Assembly (NCBI GenBank): GCA_016861105.1
Contig: BOKS01000016.1
Location: 1-64,000, forward strand
Direction: 5' to 3'
DNA from: Betaproteobacteria bacterium
GTDB lineage: Bacteria > Pseudomonadota > Gammaproteobacteria > Burkholderiales > Casimicrobiaceae
Length of the DNA: 64,000 nucleotides
Shown here: positions 53,601 to 62,654 of the stretch, piece after piece
How the letters are laid out: each line of letters starts with the position of its first letter
Numbering within the stretch: the first letter of the stretch is position 1
Notes under the pieces: model-generated
Database searches by the model: none
Seen by the model: the letters and a program-made list of their open reading frames with translations, nothing else
What the model was told of the DNA's origin: nothing
Program-made: the position numbers and the translations under genes

Positions 53601-54629
53601 ATGGCCAACAACGCCCGCAGCCCGCGGCTGCGCAAGGTACTCGTGGGAGTCGCGGCGGCCGCACTGGCCGCCGCAGGGGCGGTCGCGATCGCCCAGCAGA
53701 AGACGTTCTACAGCTGGGGCTCGTCGGCGACCGGTACGTCGCAGTATGTGTTCGTCGGGACCGTGATCGGGATGGCACGGCAGCACCTGCCGGGCGTCTC
53801 GTTCGCCAACGAGGCGGTGAGCGGCACGACGCAGAACCTCGACCTCCTGAGCCGCGGCGAGATCGCGCTGGCCATCGCCTCGCCCGAACGGCTGCATGCC
53901 GCCGTCCACGGTCAGGGACCCTACAAGGACAAGCCGCTGCCGGCGCGGGTGATGTGGGTGATGAACGAGCAGGCGGCACTGTTGTTCACGAAGGCCGACT
54001 CCGGTATCGCCGGCTTCAAGGACCTCAAGGGCAAACGCGTCGCCATCGGACCGGCCGGGTCGTCGAACGAGCTCAAGAACGCCTTCCTGCTCGAGGCCTA
54101 CGGCTACAAGCGCAAGGCCGGCTCGAAGTCCGACTTCGAGGATCTGACCACCGTGCGGCTGTCGCACCCCGAGGCGGCCAACGCGCTCGCCGAAGGCCAG
54201 ATCCACGCCGCGATCGCCACGCAGCCGATCCCCGACCCGTCGTTCGCCGAGCTCGCCGTCAAGGTGCCGCTGCGCGTCGCGGGCGTTGACGCCGACATGT
54301 TCGGCAAGGTAACGGGCGTCTACCGCTGGCTGTGGCCGGTGACGGTGCCCGCAGGAAGCTTCAAGGGACAGGACAGGCAGATCGTGACGTTGGGCGATCC
54401 CAATCTCATCATCGCGCACCGCGACAACCTGCCCGAGAAGGTCGCCTACGACCTCACCAAGGCCTACGTCGAGAAGATCCTTCCGGAGATGGCCAAGCAG
54501 ACCGACTACCTCAAGCCGTACGCGAGCGATCGCCAGGCGCTCGCCGGCGCATGGCCCGTGCCCGGCCACCCCGGCGCCATCCGCTACTTCCGCGAGATCG
54601 GTCTCAAGATCCCCGAGCCGACCAACTGA
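53601..54629 (+). CDS. TAXI-family TRAP transporter solute-binding protein (second system)
   Basis: 342-aa periplasmic receptor; signal peptide to about residue 33 (ending AIAQQ). TAXI features: FYSWGSSATGTSQYVFVGTVIGMA, GEIALAIASPERLHAAVHG and LKGKRVAIGPAGSSNELKNAFL. Its GGAGG ribosome site is strong. It starts the LacI-controlled operon with an enolase-superfamily enzyme, fused permease, LeuC/LeuD-type hydro-lyase and RraA-type aldolase. Confidence 0.92.
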   Translation: MANNARSPRLRKVLVGVAAAALAAAGAVAIAQQKTFYSWGSSATGTSQYVFVGTVIGMARQHLPGVSFANEAVSGTTQNLDLLSRGEIALAIASPERLHAAVHGQGPYKDKPLPARVMWVMNEQAALLFTKADSGIAGFKDLKGKRVAIGPAGSSNELKNAFLLEAYGYKRKAGSKSDFEDLTTVRLSHPEAANALAEGQIHAAIATQPIPDPSFAELAVKVPLRVAGVDADMFGKVTGVYRWLWPVTVPAGSFKGQDRQIVTLGDPNLIIAHRDNLPEKVAYDLTKAYVEKILPEMAKQTDYLKPYASDRQALAGAWPVPGHPGAIRYFREIGLKIPEPTN

Positions 54630-54648
54630 CGCGGCAGGGAGCGCCCCG

Positions 54649-55788
54649 ATGACGACCCCGCTGGCGATCCGGGCCGTGGAGCCGATTCCGATGCGGCTCC
54701 CGTTCCACCGCGCCTTCACGATGGCGGCACCGCATCAGCCCACCCGCGGCGAGGTCGAGGTGCTGCTGGTGCGCGTCGTGACCGAGGACGGGCTCGTGGG
54801 CGTCGGCGAGACCCAGGCGTGGCGGCGGCAGGGGAGCGGCGAGACCCTCGCCGGCCTGCACAACGTCGTCCGTGACCACGTCGCGCCGGCGCTCGTCGGC
54901 CGGTCGGCGTTCGACGTCGCGCCCCTCGTCGCGGAGGTCGCCGCCCGGCTCGCCGGCAGCCTTTACGTGCAGGCCGCCGTGGGGGATGCGCTGTACGACG
55001 TGGCCGCGCGCGCGCTCGGCGTCCCGCTGTACCGCCTGCTGGGAGGCTTGGTGCGCGACCGCGTGGCCGTGGGCCTTGCGATCGGCATCAGCGGAGACCC
55101 GGCGCGGATGGTGGAAGCCGCCAAGATGTCGCGCGAGCGCGGCTACCGGCACATCCGCGTCAAGATCGGAATCGACCCGGAGCAGGACCTGCGCGTCGTC
55201 GAGGCGTTGCGGAACCACTTCGGCGCCGACGTCGTGTTGCGCGCGGACGCGAACGGCGGCATGCACTACGTCGACGCGCTGCGGCTCCTCGCGCGCCTCG
55301 AGCCGTTCGATCTCGACATCGTCGAGCAGCCGGTGCCTGACTGGGACCTCGACGGCATGGCCGCGATCGCGTCCGCGGTGAGGACGCCTATCTCCGCCGA
55401 CGAGTCGCTGACCACCGACCACAGCCTGATCGAACTCGGCCGCCGGCGGGCCGCGCGCGTCGTCCAGACGAAGTCCGGCAAGAACGGCGGCATCCACGCG
55501 ATCCGGCGGCTGTGGGCGATCGCGGACGCGCTGGGGATCGGCATCTTCCCGGGCAACCATCCGTCGACCGGCGTCAACGTGGCGGCGGTGGCTCACCTCG
55601 CAGCGGCGTGGCCAGGCCCGCTGCTGGTCGGCGACTTCCAGACCGGTGTCGAGGACATGCTGGCCGACGACGTCCTGGCGGAGCGCGTAGTCGTGCGCGA
55701 CGGGTACGTGCACGTGCCGCAGGGCCCCGGTCTGGGCGTCGAACTGGACCCCGACAAGCTGCGGCGCTATCGCGTCGACGTGGGATGA
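54649..55788 (+). CDS. Enolase superfamily (mandelate racemase/muconate-lactonizing) enzyme
   Basis: 379-aa acid-base enzyme. Metal ligands are D200 (RADANGG), E226 (IVEQP) and D251 (SADES). Catalytic bases are K172 (IRVKIG, with R170 where K is more usual) and K275 (VQTKSGKNGG). The layout matches the muconate-lactonizing branch: dehydration, isomerisation or racemisation next to a carboxylate. No precise reaction can be read from sequence. The 3' end overlaps the permease ATG (ATGA). Confidence 0.88.
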   Translation: MTTPLAIRAVEPIPMRLPFHRAFTMAAPHQPTRGEVEVLLVRVVTEDGLVGVGETQAWRRQGSGETLAGLHNVVRDHVAPALVGRSAFDVAPLVAEVAARLAGSLYVQAAVGDALYDVAARALGVPLYRLLGGLVRDRVAVGLAIGISGDPARMVEAAKMSRERGYRHIRVKIGIDPEQDLRVVEALRNHFGADVVLRADANGGMHYVDALRLLARLEPFDLDIVEQPVPDWDLDGMAAIASAVRTPISADESLTTDHSLIELGRRRAARVVQTKSGKNGGIHAIRRLWAIADALGIGIFPGNHPSTGVNVAAVAHLAAAWPGPLLVGDFQTGVEDMLADDVLAERVVVRDGYVHVPQGPGLGVELDPDKLRRYRVDVG

Positions 55789-57665
55789 ACTCGCCGGCCG
55801 CCGAGGCCATCGGGACCGGCGGAGCGCCGCGTTCCACGATGCGCGTCCAGCCGGTGATCGACGCCATCGGCCTCTTGCTGCTGGCGTTCGTGCTCTACAC
55901 GAGCGCGGTGCTACCGCTCGACCCCACGGTGCATCGCGGGTCGTTCCTGATCGCGCTCGTGTGCCTGGGCCTGCTGCTGAAGCCCCTGGCGGGCTGGTGG
56001 CGCCTCGTCGATCTCGTGCTCTTCGTCGCGGCGATGGCGTCGATCGGGTACCTCGTGATCAATGCCGAGGAGCTCGCATATCGCGCCAACTTCGCCCCCG
56101 GCACGCTGGAGGTCGTGTTCGCATTCGCAGCGGTGATCGCCGTGCTCGAGCTCACGCGCCGCACCGTGGGGCTCCCGCTAGCGATCGTGGCCCTCGCGGC
56201 CATCGCCTACGCGCGGTTCGGGCAGTCGCTTCCCGAGCCCTTCACCCACAAGGGGTACAGCGTCGCGCGGCTCGTGGCGAACCAGTACCTGACGCCCGAG
56301 GGCCTGTTCGGGTCGATGCTCGGCGTGGCATCCACGCTCGTCGCGGCCTTCATCCTCTTCGGCTGCGCGCTCCAGCACGTCGGCACGGCGAACCTGTTCA
56401 TGCAGATCGCCGCCCGCGTGTCGCGCGGCAGCTACGGCGGACCCGCCAAGCTCGCCGTCGTCGGCAGCGCGCTGATGGGGACGATGTCGGGAAGCTCCAC
56501 GGCCAACGTGATGACCACCGGGACGACGACGATCCCGATGATGATCCGCGCCGGATTCAGCCGGCCCTTCGCCGCCGCGACGGAGGCGGTCGCCTCCACC
56601 GGCGGCCAGATCATGCCGCCCGTCATGGGCGTGGCCGCCTTCCTGATGGCGGAGCTGACGGGCATTCCCTACGCGACGATCGCGATCGCGGCGGTGGTGC
56701 CGGCCGTCCTCTACTACATCGCCGTGTACTTCGAGGTGGACCTCGAGGCGCGCCGCCTGAAGCTCAAGGTGCGCGTCGACGGCGACGACACGCCGTGGTC
56801 GCGGGTCGCGCGGCAGCTCCACCTCTTTCTGCCGCTGGCCATCCTGGTCTGGCTGCTGCTCGCCGCGTACTCGGCGAGCAAGGCCGCCTTCTGGGCCTCG
56901 GTCACGGCGATCGTCGTCGGACTGCCGCAGGGCCGCGCCCTGCTGCAGCGCGACCGCCTGCTGAGCACGCTGCGCATGTTCGTCGCGGCGATGGTGACCG
57001 TCGGTTTCGCGTGTGCCACCGCGGGCATCGTCGTGGGCGCGCTGAACCTCACGGGCATCGGCCTGCAGATGACCTACGTGCTGGTCGAGCTGTCGGGCAA
57101 CCGGCCGTTGCTGCTGCTGGTGTTCGTGATGGTCGTTTGCATCATTCTCGGCATGGGGCTGCCGACGCCGGCGGCCTACGCCGTCGCGGCGGCCTTCGCC
57201 GGGCCGATGCTGATCACCGTCGGCTACGAGAAGCTCAACGCCCACCTCTTCCTGCTCTACTTCGCCTCGCTGTCGTCGATCACGCCACCCGTCGCGATCG
57301 CGGCATTCGCCGGCGCGAGCATCGCCGGCTCCAGGCCGATGCAGACCGGTTTCCTTGCGTGGAAGCTCGGCGCGGCGGCATTCATCGTGCCCTTCATGTT
57401 CGTGGGCGACGACGCGTTGTTCCTGGGCCACGGCGGGGTCCTCGACACCATCCAGGCCATCGTCACGGCGTGCGTCGGCGTGTTCGCGCTCGCGGTCGCC
57501 AGCATCGGATACCTGCGCGCGCCGATCTCCGCGCCGGGGCGTCTGGCTTGGCTCGCCACGGCGCTCCTGCTGATCGCACCGTCGCCGTGGACCGGCGCGG
57601 CCGGCGTCCTGGCATTGATCATCCTCCTGGGAGTCCACCGCATGAGGCAGCACCGATGGGAATGA
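55785..57665 (+). CDS. TRAP transporter permease, fused DctQM type (second system)
   Basis: 626-aa fused small/large TRAP permease, shorter at the N-terminus than the copy at 17.6 kb. DctM signatures: GSALMGTMSGSSTANVMTTG, ASTGGQIMPPVMGVAAF and GMGLPTPAAYAV. It partners the TAXI receptor two genes upstream. Confidence 0.94.
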   Translation: MNSPAAEAIGTGGAPRSTMRVQPVIDAIGLLLLAFVLYTSAVLPLDPTVHRGSFLIALVCLGLLLKPLAGWWRLVDLVLFVAAMASIGYLVINAEELAYRANFAPGTLEVVFAFAAVIAVLELTRRTVGLPLAIVALAAIAYARFGQSLPEPFTHKGYSVARLVANQYLTPEGLFGSMLGVASTLVAAFILFGCALQHVGTANLFMQIAARVSRGSYGGPAKLAVVGSALMGTMSGSSTANVMTTGTTTIPMMIRAGFSRPFAAATEAVASTGGQIMPPVMGVAAFLMAELTGIPYATIAIAAVVPAVLYYIAVYFEVDLEARRLKLKVRVDGDDTPWSRVARQLHLFLPLAILVWLLLAAYSASKAAFWASVTAIVVGLPQGRALLQRDRLLSTLRMFVAAMVTVGFACATAGIVVGALNLTGIGLQMTYVLVELSGNRPLLLLVFVMVVCIILGMGLPTPAAYAVAAAFAGPMLITVGYEKLNAHLFLLYFASLSSITPPVAIAAFAGASIAGSRPMQTGFLAWKLGAAAFIVPFMFVGDDALFLGHGGVLDTIQAIVTACVGVFALAVASIGYLRAPISAPGRLAWLATALLLIAPSPWTGAAGVLALIILLGVHRMRQHRWE

Positions 57666-58933
57666 CGATCGTCGAGAAGGTCATGGGACGCGCTGCGGGG
57701 TCCGGCGCCGTGCGGCCCGGGCAGTACGTCGACTGCAAGCTGGACCGGATTCTCGCGCATGAGGAGTTCTACCGGATTCACACGGTGGCCGAGGCGGCGG
57801 GGCTGAAGGGCGGCCTTCCTGACATCTGGGACCGCGAACGCTTCCACGTCATCCTCGACCACTTCCAGCCGGTCATCAACCAGTTGCAGGCGCTGCGCCA
57901 GCGCAAGATCCGCGAGGTTGCCGAGCAGTACCGGCTCAAGTACTTCGACGACGCGCTCCCCGCGGTCATCCACCGCGTGGCCATCGAGGACTACGTCCTC
58001 CCCGGCGAGCTGGCACTGGGCTCGGATTCGCACTCCTGCGCCTGGGGGGCGCTGAACTGCGTCGGCACGGGGATGGGCGAGCACGAGCTCGCCTACGCGC
58101 TCGTCTTCGGCGAGCTCTGGTTCAAGGTGCCCGAGAGCATCCGCGTCAACCTGTCGGGATCGCTGCCGGACGGGGTCACGGCGAAGGACGTCTCGCTGTG
58201 GCTGGGCGGCCGGTTCGGAACGGCATTCGCGCTGTACAAGGCCATCGAGTTCCTCGGCGAGGGTGCCCGCCGGCTGGCAATGGACGCCCGCATCACCCTC
58301 GCCGCGCACGCCGTCGAGCTCGGCGGCAAGTTCGGTCTCTTCGAGTACGACGACGTGACCGCCGAGTTCCTGTCCCGGCGCACGCGCATGCGCCACCAGC
58401 TCGACTGGGCGCGGCCGGTCGGCCCCGACGCCGACGCCATCTACTGCCAGACCGTGGACATCGACCTGGGATCGCTCGAGCCGCAGGTCGCGCGACCCCA
58501 CACGTTCGAGAACGTCGTGCCGGTGCGCGAGGTGCAGGGCACGCGCATCGACCAGGCGATGGTCGGCTCCTGCGCGAACGGCAACCTCGACGACATCGCG
58601 ACCGTCGCGGGCGTCGTGAGGGGACGACGCGTTCACCCGAAGACGCGGTTCATCGTCCAGCCGAACTCGTGGGGCGTCTACCGCGAGGCGATGCGGCGCG
58701 GGCACGTTGACACGCTGCTCGACGCCGGCGTGACGGTCATCTCGCCCGGCTGCCACCTCTGCCTCGGGATGCAGGGATCGCTGGCGGACGGCGACGTCTG
58801 CCTCACGTCGACGACGCGCAACCACCGCGGCCGCATGGGCAGCGGAAACGCGGACATCTATCTGGCGGGACCGGCCACCGTGGCCGTCTCCGCCCTGGCG
58901 GGTCGCATCGTGGATCCGAGGGAGCATCGATGA
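57656..58933 (+). CDS. Aconitase/IPM-isomerase large subunit-like hydro-lyase (LeuC-like)
   Basis: 425-aa iron-sulfur hydro-lyase. Cluster cysteines: one near GSDSHSCAWGALNC, one in VGSCANGNLDD and the pair region PGCHLCLGMQ. LeuC proteins isomerise isopropylmalate, but relatives hydrate dimethylmaleate, homoaconitate or citraconate. The start MGMTIVEK has a GAGG site; an ATG at 57662, overlapping the permease stop as ATGA, is an alternative. The context is catabolic, not leucine synthesis. Confidence 0.88.
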   Translation: MGMTIVEKVMGRAAGSGAVRPGQYVDCKLDRILAHEEFYRIHTVAEAAGLKGGLPDIWDRERFHVILDHFQPVINQLQALRQRKIREVAEQYRLKYFDDALPAVIHRVAIEDYVLPGELALGSDSHSCAWGALNCVGTGMGEHELAYALVFGELWFKVPESIRVNLSGSLPDGVTAKDVSLWLGGRFGTAFALYKAIEFLGEGARRLAMDARITLAAHAVELGGKFGLFEYDDVTAEFLSRRTRMRHQLDWARPVGPDADAIYCQTVDIDLGSLEPQVARPHTFENVVPVREVQGTRIDQAMVGSCANGNLDDIATVAGVVRGRRVHPKTRFIVQPNSWGVYREAMRRGHVDTLLDAGVTVISPGCHLCLGMQGSLADGDVCLTSTTRNHRGRMGSGNADIYLAGPATVAVSALAGRIVDPREHR

Positions 58934-59460
58934 GCACCAGCGCGACCATCCGCGGCCGGGCATGGGTCTTCGGCCACAACATCGACACCGACGTCATCGC
59001 GCCGGCCGACACGATCTCGTTCGGACTGGGCGATGCGGCCGAGGAGGACAACGTCAAGCGCAACGCGTTCCGCACCGTCCGGCCGGGACTGTACAGAGAG
59101 GTCCGCGAAGGCGACATCCTCGTCGCCGGGCGCAACTTCGGGCTGGGGTCGCATCGCGAGCCGGCCAACAAGGCGCTGCACAGCCTGGGCTTCCGGGCGG
59201 TGGTGGCGGAGTCGATTGCGCGGCTGTTCTTCCGCAACTCGGTCGCCATCGGCTTCCACGTCTTCCAGGTGCCGACGATCCTCTCGTTCGTGAAGGACGG
59301 CGACGAGCTCGAGATCGACATCGACGCCGCGCGGCTGCGCAATCTGAGCGCCGGCAGCGAACTCGCATTGGAGTCCTACAGTCCACTGATCCGCCGGATC
59401 ATCGAGCAGGGCGGAATCCTTGAGGTGCTGAAGTCGCGGCTCGCCGCGCAGCAAGCATGA
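58930..59460 (+). CDS. Aconitase/IPM-isomerase small subunit-like (LeuD-like)
   Basis: 176-aa swivelling subunit that completes the LeuC-type enzyme. Family features: FGHNIDTDVIAPAD, GRNFGLGSHREPANKAL and ESIARLFFRNSVAIGF. ATGA overlap with the large subunit gene and again with the aldolase gene. Confidence 0.92.
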   Translation: MSTSATIRGRAWVFGHNIDTDVIAPADTISFGLGDAAEEDNVKRNAFRTVRPGLYREVREGDILVAGRNFGLGSHREPANKALHSLGFRAVVAESIARLFFRNSVAIGFHVFQVPTILSFVKDGDELEIDIDAARLRNLSAGSELALESYSPLIRRIIEQGGILEVLKSRLAAQQA

Positions 59461-60119
59461 GCGTGGTAGCGGCAGACCGGGCGGCACTCGTGGCGCGGAC
59501 GGCGACGTCGGCCGTCTGCGACGCGCTGGTCAAGCGCGGCCTGCGCCACCAGTTCATGAAGCAGCGCGTGCGCCAGCTCGGGGCGCTGCGTGTCGCCGGA
59601 CCGGCGCTTACGATCGAGCGCGTGCCGCTCCCCCTCGTTCCCGCGGAATCGCGGATGCCGAACAGCGCCATGCTCGAGGCGATCCACGGTGCAGCGCCCG
59701 GAACGGTCCTGGTCTTCAACGATCCGCACGACGAGGCCGCGCTGTTCGGCGGACTCATGGCGGCGGCTGCAGTGCAACGTTCGCTGGGGGGGATCGTGGC
59801 CGACGGCCCGGTGCGCGATCCCGCCGAGATCATCGAGGTCGGGTGCCCCTGCTTCTGCACCGGTTCCGTGGCGGCGGGGCAGGCCGGGATCCTCGCGCTC
59901 AAGTCGATCGGCGAGGCGCTCGAGTGCGGCGGCGTCCGCGTCTCGCCTGGCGACTTCTTGCTCGGCGACACGAGCGGCGTTGTGGTCATTCCACAAGCCG
60001 TGGTGGACGAGGTCCTGAACGCGGCGGTGGAGATCGAGGACGGTGACCAGGCGGCGTTGCGTTCGATCCGCGAAGGACGCGACTTCCTCGAGGCGATGAG
60101 GGCGCTCGGGCGGGCGTGA
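59457..60119 (+). CDS. RraA-like/HMG-CHA aldolase family protein
   Basis: 220-aa protein with the RraA/MenG fold; this branch includes 4-hydroxy-4-methyl-2-oxoglutarate aldolases that release pyruvate or oxaloacetate. The key motif is GIVADGPVRDPAEI (Arg and Asp of the metal-pyruvate site), with ALFGGLMAAAAVQRSLGG before it. Unlike RraA (about 160 aa) it has longer termini. Last gene of the operon, suggesting it performs the final C-C cleavage. Confidence 0.85.
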   Translation: MSVVAADRAALVARTATSAVCDALVKRGLRHQFMKQRVRQLGALRVAGPALTIERVPLPLVPAESRMPNSAMLEAIHGAAPGTVLVFNDPHDEAALFGGLMAAAAVQRSLGGIVADGPVRDPAEIIEVGCPCFCTGSVAAGQAGILALKSIGEALECGGVRVSPGDFLLGDTSGVVVIPQAVVDEVLNAAVEIEDGDQAALRSIREGRDFLEAMRALGRA

Positions 60120-60179
60120 TCATCCGTCCCCGCCCGCGGGTCAGCACCGGGCGTCCGCCGTGCGCGACGCGGCGTCGGG

Positions 60180-60205
60180 GTGCCCCGTGCGGCATCGTGG
60201 GGCAC
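60180..60205. terminator. Hairpin between convergent RraA-like and DUF6064 genes
   Basis: GTGCCCC (60180-60186) and GGGGCAC (60199-60205) form a 7-bp stem with a 12-base loop in the 118-base convergent gap. No T-run, so its role is tentative. Confidence 0.35.
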
Positions 60206-60237
60206 GTCGCCCCCCGGAGATCGGGCGGTCGGTCGCG

Positions 60238-60906
60238 TCAGAAGGGCCGCGCAGCGCGCATGCGGGATACGGCCAGCACCGCACCCAGCACCGTCGCGCC
60301 GGCCAGCGGCATCACCCACCACTCGGGCGCGTCCATCGTCCACAGCGTGGCACCGGCGATCGCGCACCACGCGAGCGGGATCGGCAGCAGCACCGCGCGT
60401 GCGACGGGTGTCGTCGTCGCGACGACGCCGAGTGTCGCCAGCACCGTGGGATCCGGCGTCAGCCCGAAGACCTCGGCGGTCTCCAGGCCGCGCCCGGCGA
60501 GCACGCTCGCCAGCGGCGCGCCGGCGAGCGCCAGCGCGACGAACACGGTGCCGAGGCGACGGAGCAGGGGGGCGGCAGCGGCGCCCGGCCCGGCGCTGCG
60601 CAGGGCGAACGCCGCCAGCAGCGCGGCCTGCAGCAGGAACGCGATCGCGAAGTACTCGGCCGCCCAGTTGATCGTCGCGTAGTGGCGCAGCAGCCACGCC
60701 CACGCGACCCACGCCCACGCGATCGCCAGGATCGCGGCGGCGAGCCGGCTGCGCCGCACCGCGGGCGCAAGCAGCGCGGCGCCTGCCGCCAGCGCGAACA
60801 CCTGCAGCGGCCACGCCTGGGCGTTCGCGATGCCGACCAGCCGGTAATAGGTCCGCGGCGCGAACATGAGGAAGTCGGACAGCGAGTACGTCCACCACTC
60901 GAGCAT
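60238..60906 (-). CDS. DUF6064 family membrane protein
   Basis: 222-aa integral membrane protein with six or so helices. The start (MLEWWTYSLSDFLMFAPRTYYRL) and the segment NWAAEYFAIAF fit the DUF6064 family, which has no known function. It follows the aldo/keto reductase gene after a short gap holding a tandem repeat. Confidence 0.8.
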   Translation of the reverse strand: MLEWWTYSLSDFLMFAPRTYYRLVGIANAQAWPLQVFALAAGAALLAPAVRRSRLAAAILAIAWAWVAWAWLLRHYATINWAAEYFAIAFLLQAALLAAFALRSAGPGAAAAPLLRRLGTVFVALALAGAPLASVLAGRGLETAEVFGLTPDPTVLATLGVVATTTPVARAVLLPIPLAWCAIAGATLWTMDAPEWWVMPLAGATVLGAVLAVSRMRAARPF

Positions 60907-60953
60907 GCGCCCCTCTCGCCGGGCCGGAGGGCGCCCGCGGCGTCCGGCCGCGG

Positions 60954-60997
60954 CTCCGACCCGTCTCCGACCCGCCTCCGACCCGTCTCCGACCCGT
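60954..60997. repeat. Four copies of an 11-bp tandem repeat
   Basis: CTCCGACCCGT repeated four times (the second copy ends in C) between the reductase stop and the DUF6064 start. It does not fold into a strong hairpin. It may be a slippage array with varying copy number. Confidence 0.85.
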
Positions 60998-60998
60998 C

Positions 60999-61916
60999 TC
61001 AGAGGCCGGCGACGTGCGCGGCCAGGCGCCGGCGCAGCGCCTCGTCGGGAAGCGGGCCCGCTGCGGCGGCGAGGTTCTCGCGCACGTGGTCGACGCGCGT
61101 GGTCGCCGGGATGACGCACGTGACCGCCGGGTGCGCGACGATGAACTTGAGCACGAGCTGCGCCCACGTCGCCGCGCCGAGTTCCTGCGCCCACGCCGGC
61201 AGCGGGTGTCGCTCGAGGTCGCGCACGAGCGCGCCCTCGCGGAACGGGCGGTTGACGATCACGCCGATGCCGCGGTCGCGCGCGAGCGGGAGCAGGCGCG
61301 CCTCCGCCTCGCGGTCGGCGACGTTGTAGGTGAGCTGCACGAAGTCGAGCGGATGCTTGCGCATCACCTCCTCGAACTCGCGGTGGCGGCGTCCTTCGGA
61401 CGTGGTGATGCCGACGTAGCGCACGAGCGCCGCCGCCTTCATCTCGAAGAGCAGCGGCAGGTGCTCCTGCCACGCGAGCAGGTTGTGGACCTGCACGAGG
61501 TCGAAGCGCGCCACGCCCCAGTGCTGCCGCGACGCCTCGATCTGCGCGCGCGCGCGTGCGCCCGAGCCGGTCCACACCTTCTCCGCCGAGAAGAGCCGCG
61601 CCGGATGGCCGAGCTTGCGCAGCGCGTGACCGGTCACCGGCTGCGAAGATCCGTACATCGGCGAGGAGTCGATCATGCGGCCGCCACCGGCGAAGAACGC
61701 GCGCACCACCTCCGCGCACGCGTCGCGCGCCACCGGGTCGTTGCCCACGTTGAACGTGATCCACGTGCCGAGCCCGACGACGGGCAGCGGCTCGCCGCTC
61801 GCAGGGATCGGCCGCGCGAGCGGCGACGGCGCCGACTGCGCGCCGGCGGCGGGGAGGAACGCGAGCGCCGCGCCGGCGGCAGCGGCGCGCAGGAAGCGGC
61901 GGCGGTGCGGGATCAT
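60999..61916 (-). CDS. Tat-exported aldo/keto reductase family protein
   Basis: 305 aa. The N-terminus RRRFLRAAAAGAALAFLPAAGA is a twin-arginine signal peptide, so the enzyme is probably periplasmic. The barrel carries MIDSSPMYGSS (Asp and Tyr), FSAEKVWT (Lys) and DLVQVHNLLAW (His). The C-terminal SVIPATTR-like segment reads CVIPATTRVDHVREN. Exported AKRs are uncommon because they need NADPH; it may act on another redox cofactor or substrate. Confidence 0.87.
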   Translation of the reverse strand: MIPHRRRFLRAAAAGAALAFLPAAGAQSAPSPLARPIPASGEPLPVVGLGTWITFNVGNDPVARDACAEVVRAFFAGGGRMIDSSPMYGSSQPVTGHALRKLGHPARLFSAEKVWTGSGARARAQIEASRQHWGVARFDLVQVHNLLAWQEHLPLLFEMKAAALVRYVGITTSEGRRHREFEEVMRKHPLDFVQLTYNVADREAEARLLPLARDRGIGVIVNRPFREGALVRDLERHPLPAWAQELGAATWAQLVLKFIVAHPAVTCVIPATTRVDHVRENLAAAAGPLPDEALRRRLAAHVAGL

Positions 61917-62186
61917 GGACGAAGCGTACGCGAGTTCGTGGGGGTGGCGCGATCCTGTGCGAGCAGTGCGCCGACGTTGGAACGCGACGTGCCGCTGTGG
62001 TTCGCCCGGCAGCGTTCTCGGAACCGCGCCGGCGGTGCAGCGCCGGCGCCTGTCCAGCGTCCGGCGAGGCGTGCGGTGCCGCAGGCGCCTCCGGGACAAC
62101 GGCCGCCCCGCCCTTCGACAAAGCCCGGCCTTTGAGGCAGCATGGCCGCGTGGCGCGGCGCGCGACGCCGGCGGCGGGGAGGGCGC

Positions 62187-62654
62187 ATGACGACGACATC
62201 GAGGCTCCGGGCGGCGCTGGCCGCCGCCGTGCTGGCCGCGAGCACGGCCGGCGCGCAGGTGGGCGACATCGGGCAGGTCAAGGTGGTGAAGGGGTCGGTG
62301 ACGATCGAGCGCGGGGGGCAGGTGCTGCCCGCGAGCGTGGGACTGCGCGTCCGCACGGCCGACGTGGTGCGGACCGGCGCCGACGCCTCGGTGGGCATCA
62401 CGATGGTCGACGACACGCTGCTGTCGGCCGGGCCGCACAGCGTGCTCGTGCTCGACCGTTGCGATTACGACGCAGCGACTCGCGCCGGGCGCCTCGACGC
62501 CGCGCTTTCGCAGGGAACGCTCGCCGTCGTGTCCGGACGCATCGCCAGGCAGTCGCCCGACGCGATGACCGTGCGCACGCCGCACGCCGTGCTGGGCGTG
62601 CGCGGGACGACCTTCGCGGTGAGCGCGCATGAGCCGGTGCTGGCACGGCCTTGA
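62187..62654 (+). CDS. FecR-domain secreted protein
   Basis: 155 aa. Signal peptide to about residue 26 (STAGAQVG) and a FecR domain (about 30-150): VKVVKGSVTIERGGQVLPAS, RVRTADVVRTGADASVGITM and VRTPHAVLGVRGTTFAV. Such stand-alone proteins sit in the periplasm beside OmpA-like lipoproteins and are not necessarily linked to iron transport. GGGGAGG precedes the ATG. The 3' end overlaps the OmpA gene by 26 bases in another frame. Confidence 0.86.
   Translation: MTTTSRLRAALAAAVLAASTAGAQVGDIGQVKVVKGSVTIERGGQVLPASVGLRVRTADVVRTGADASVGITMVDDTLLSAGPHSVLVLDRCDYDAATRAGRLDAALSQGTLAVVSGRIARQSPDAMTVRTPHAVLGVRGTTFAVSAHEPVLARP

Noticed and set aside
57656..59460. Leucine biosynthesis (leuCD) assignment
   Set aside because: No leuA or leuB nearby; the genes sit inside a LacI-controlled transport and catabolic operon.
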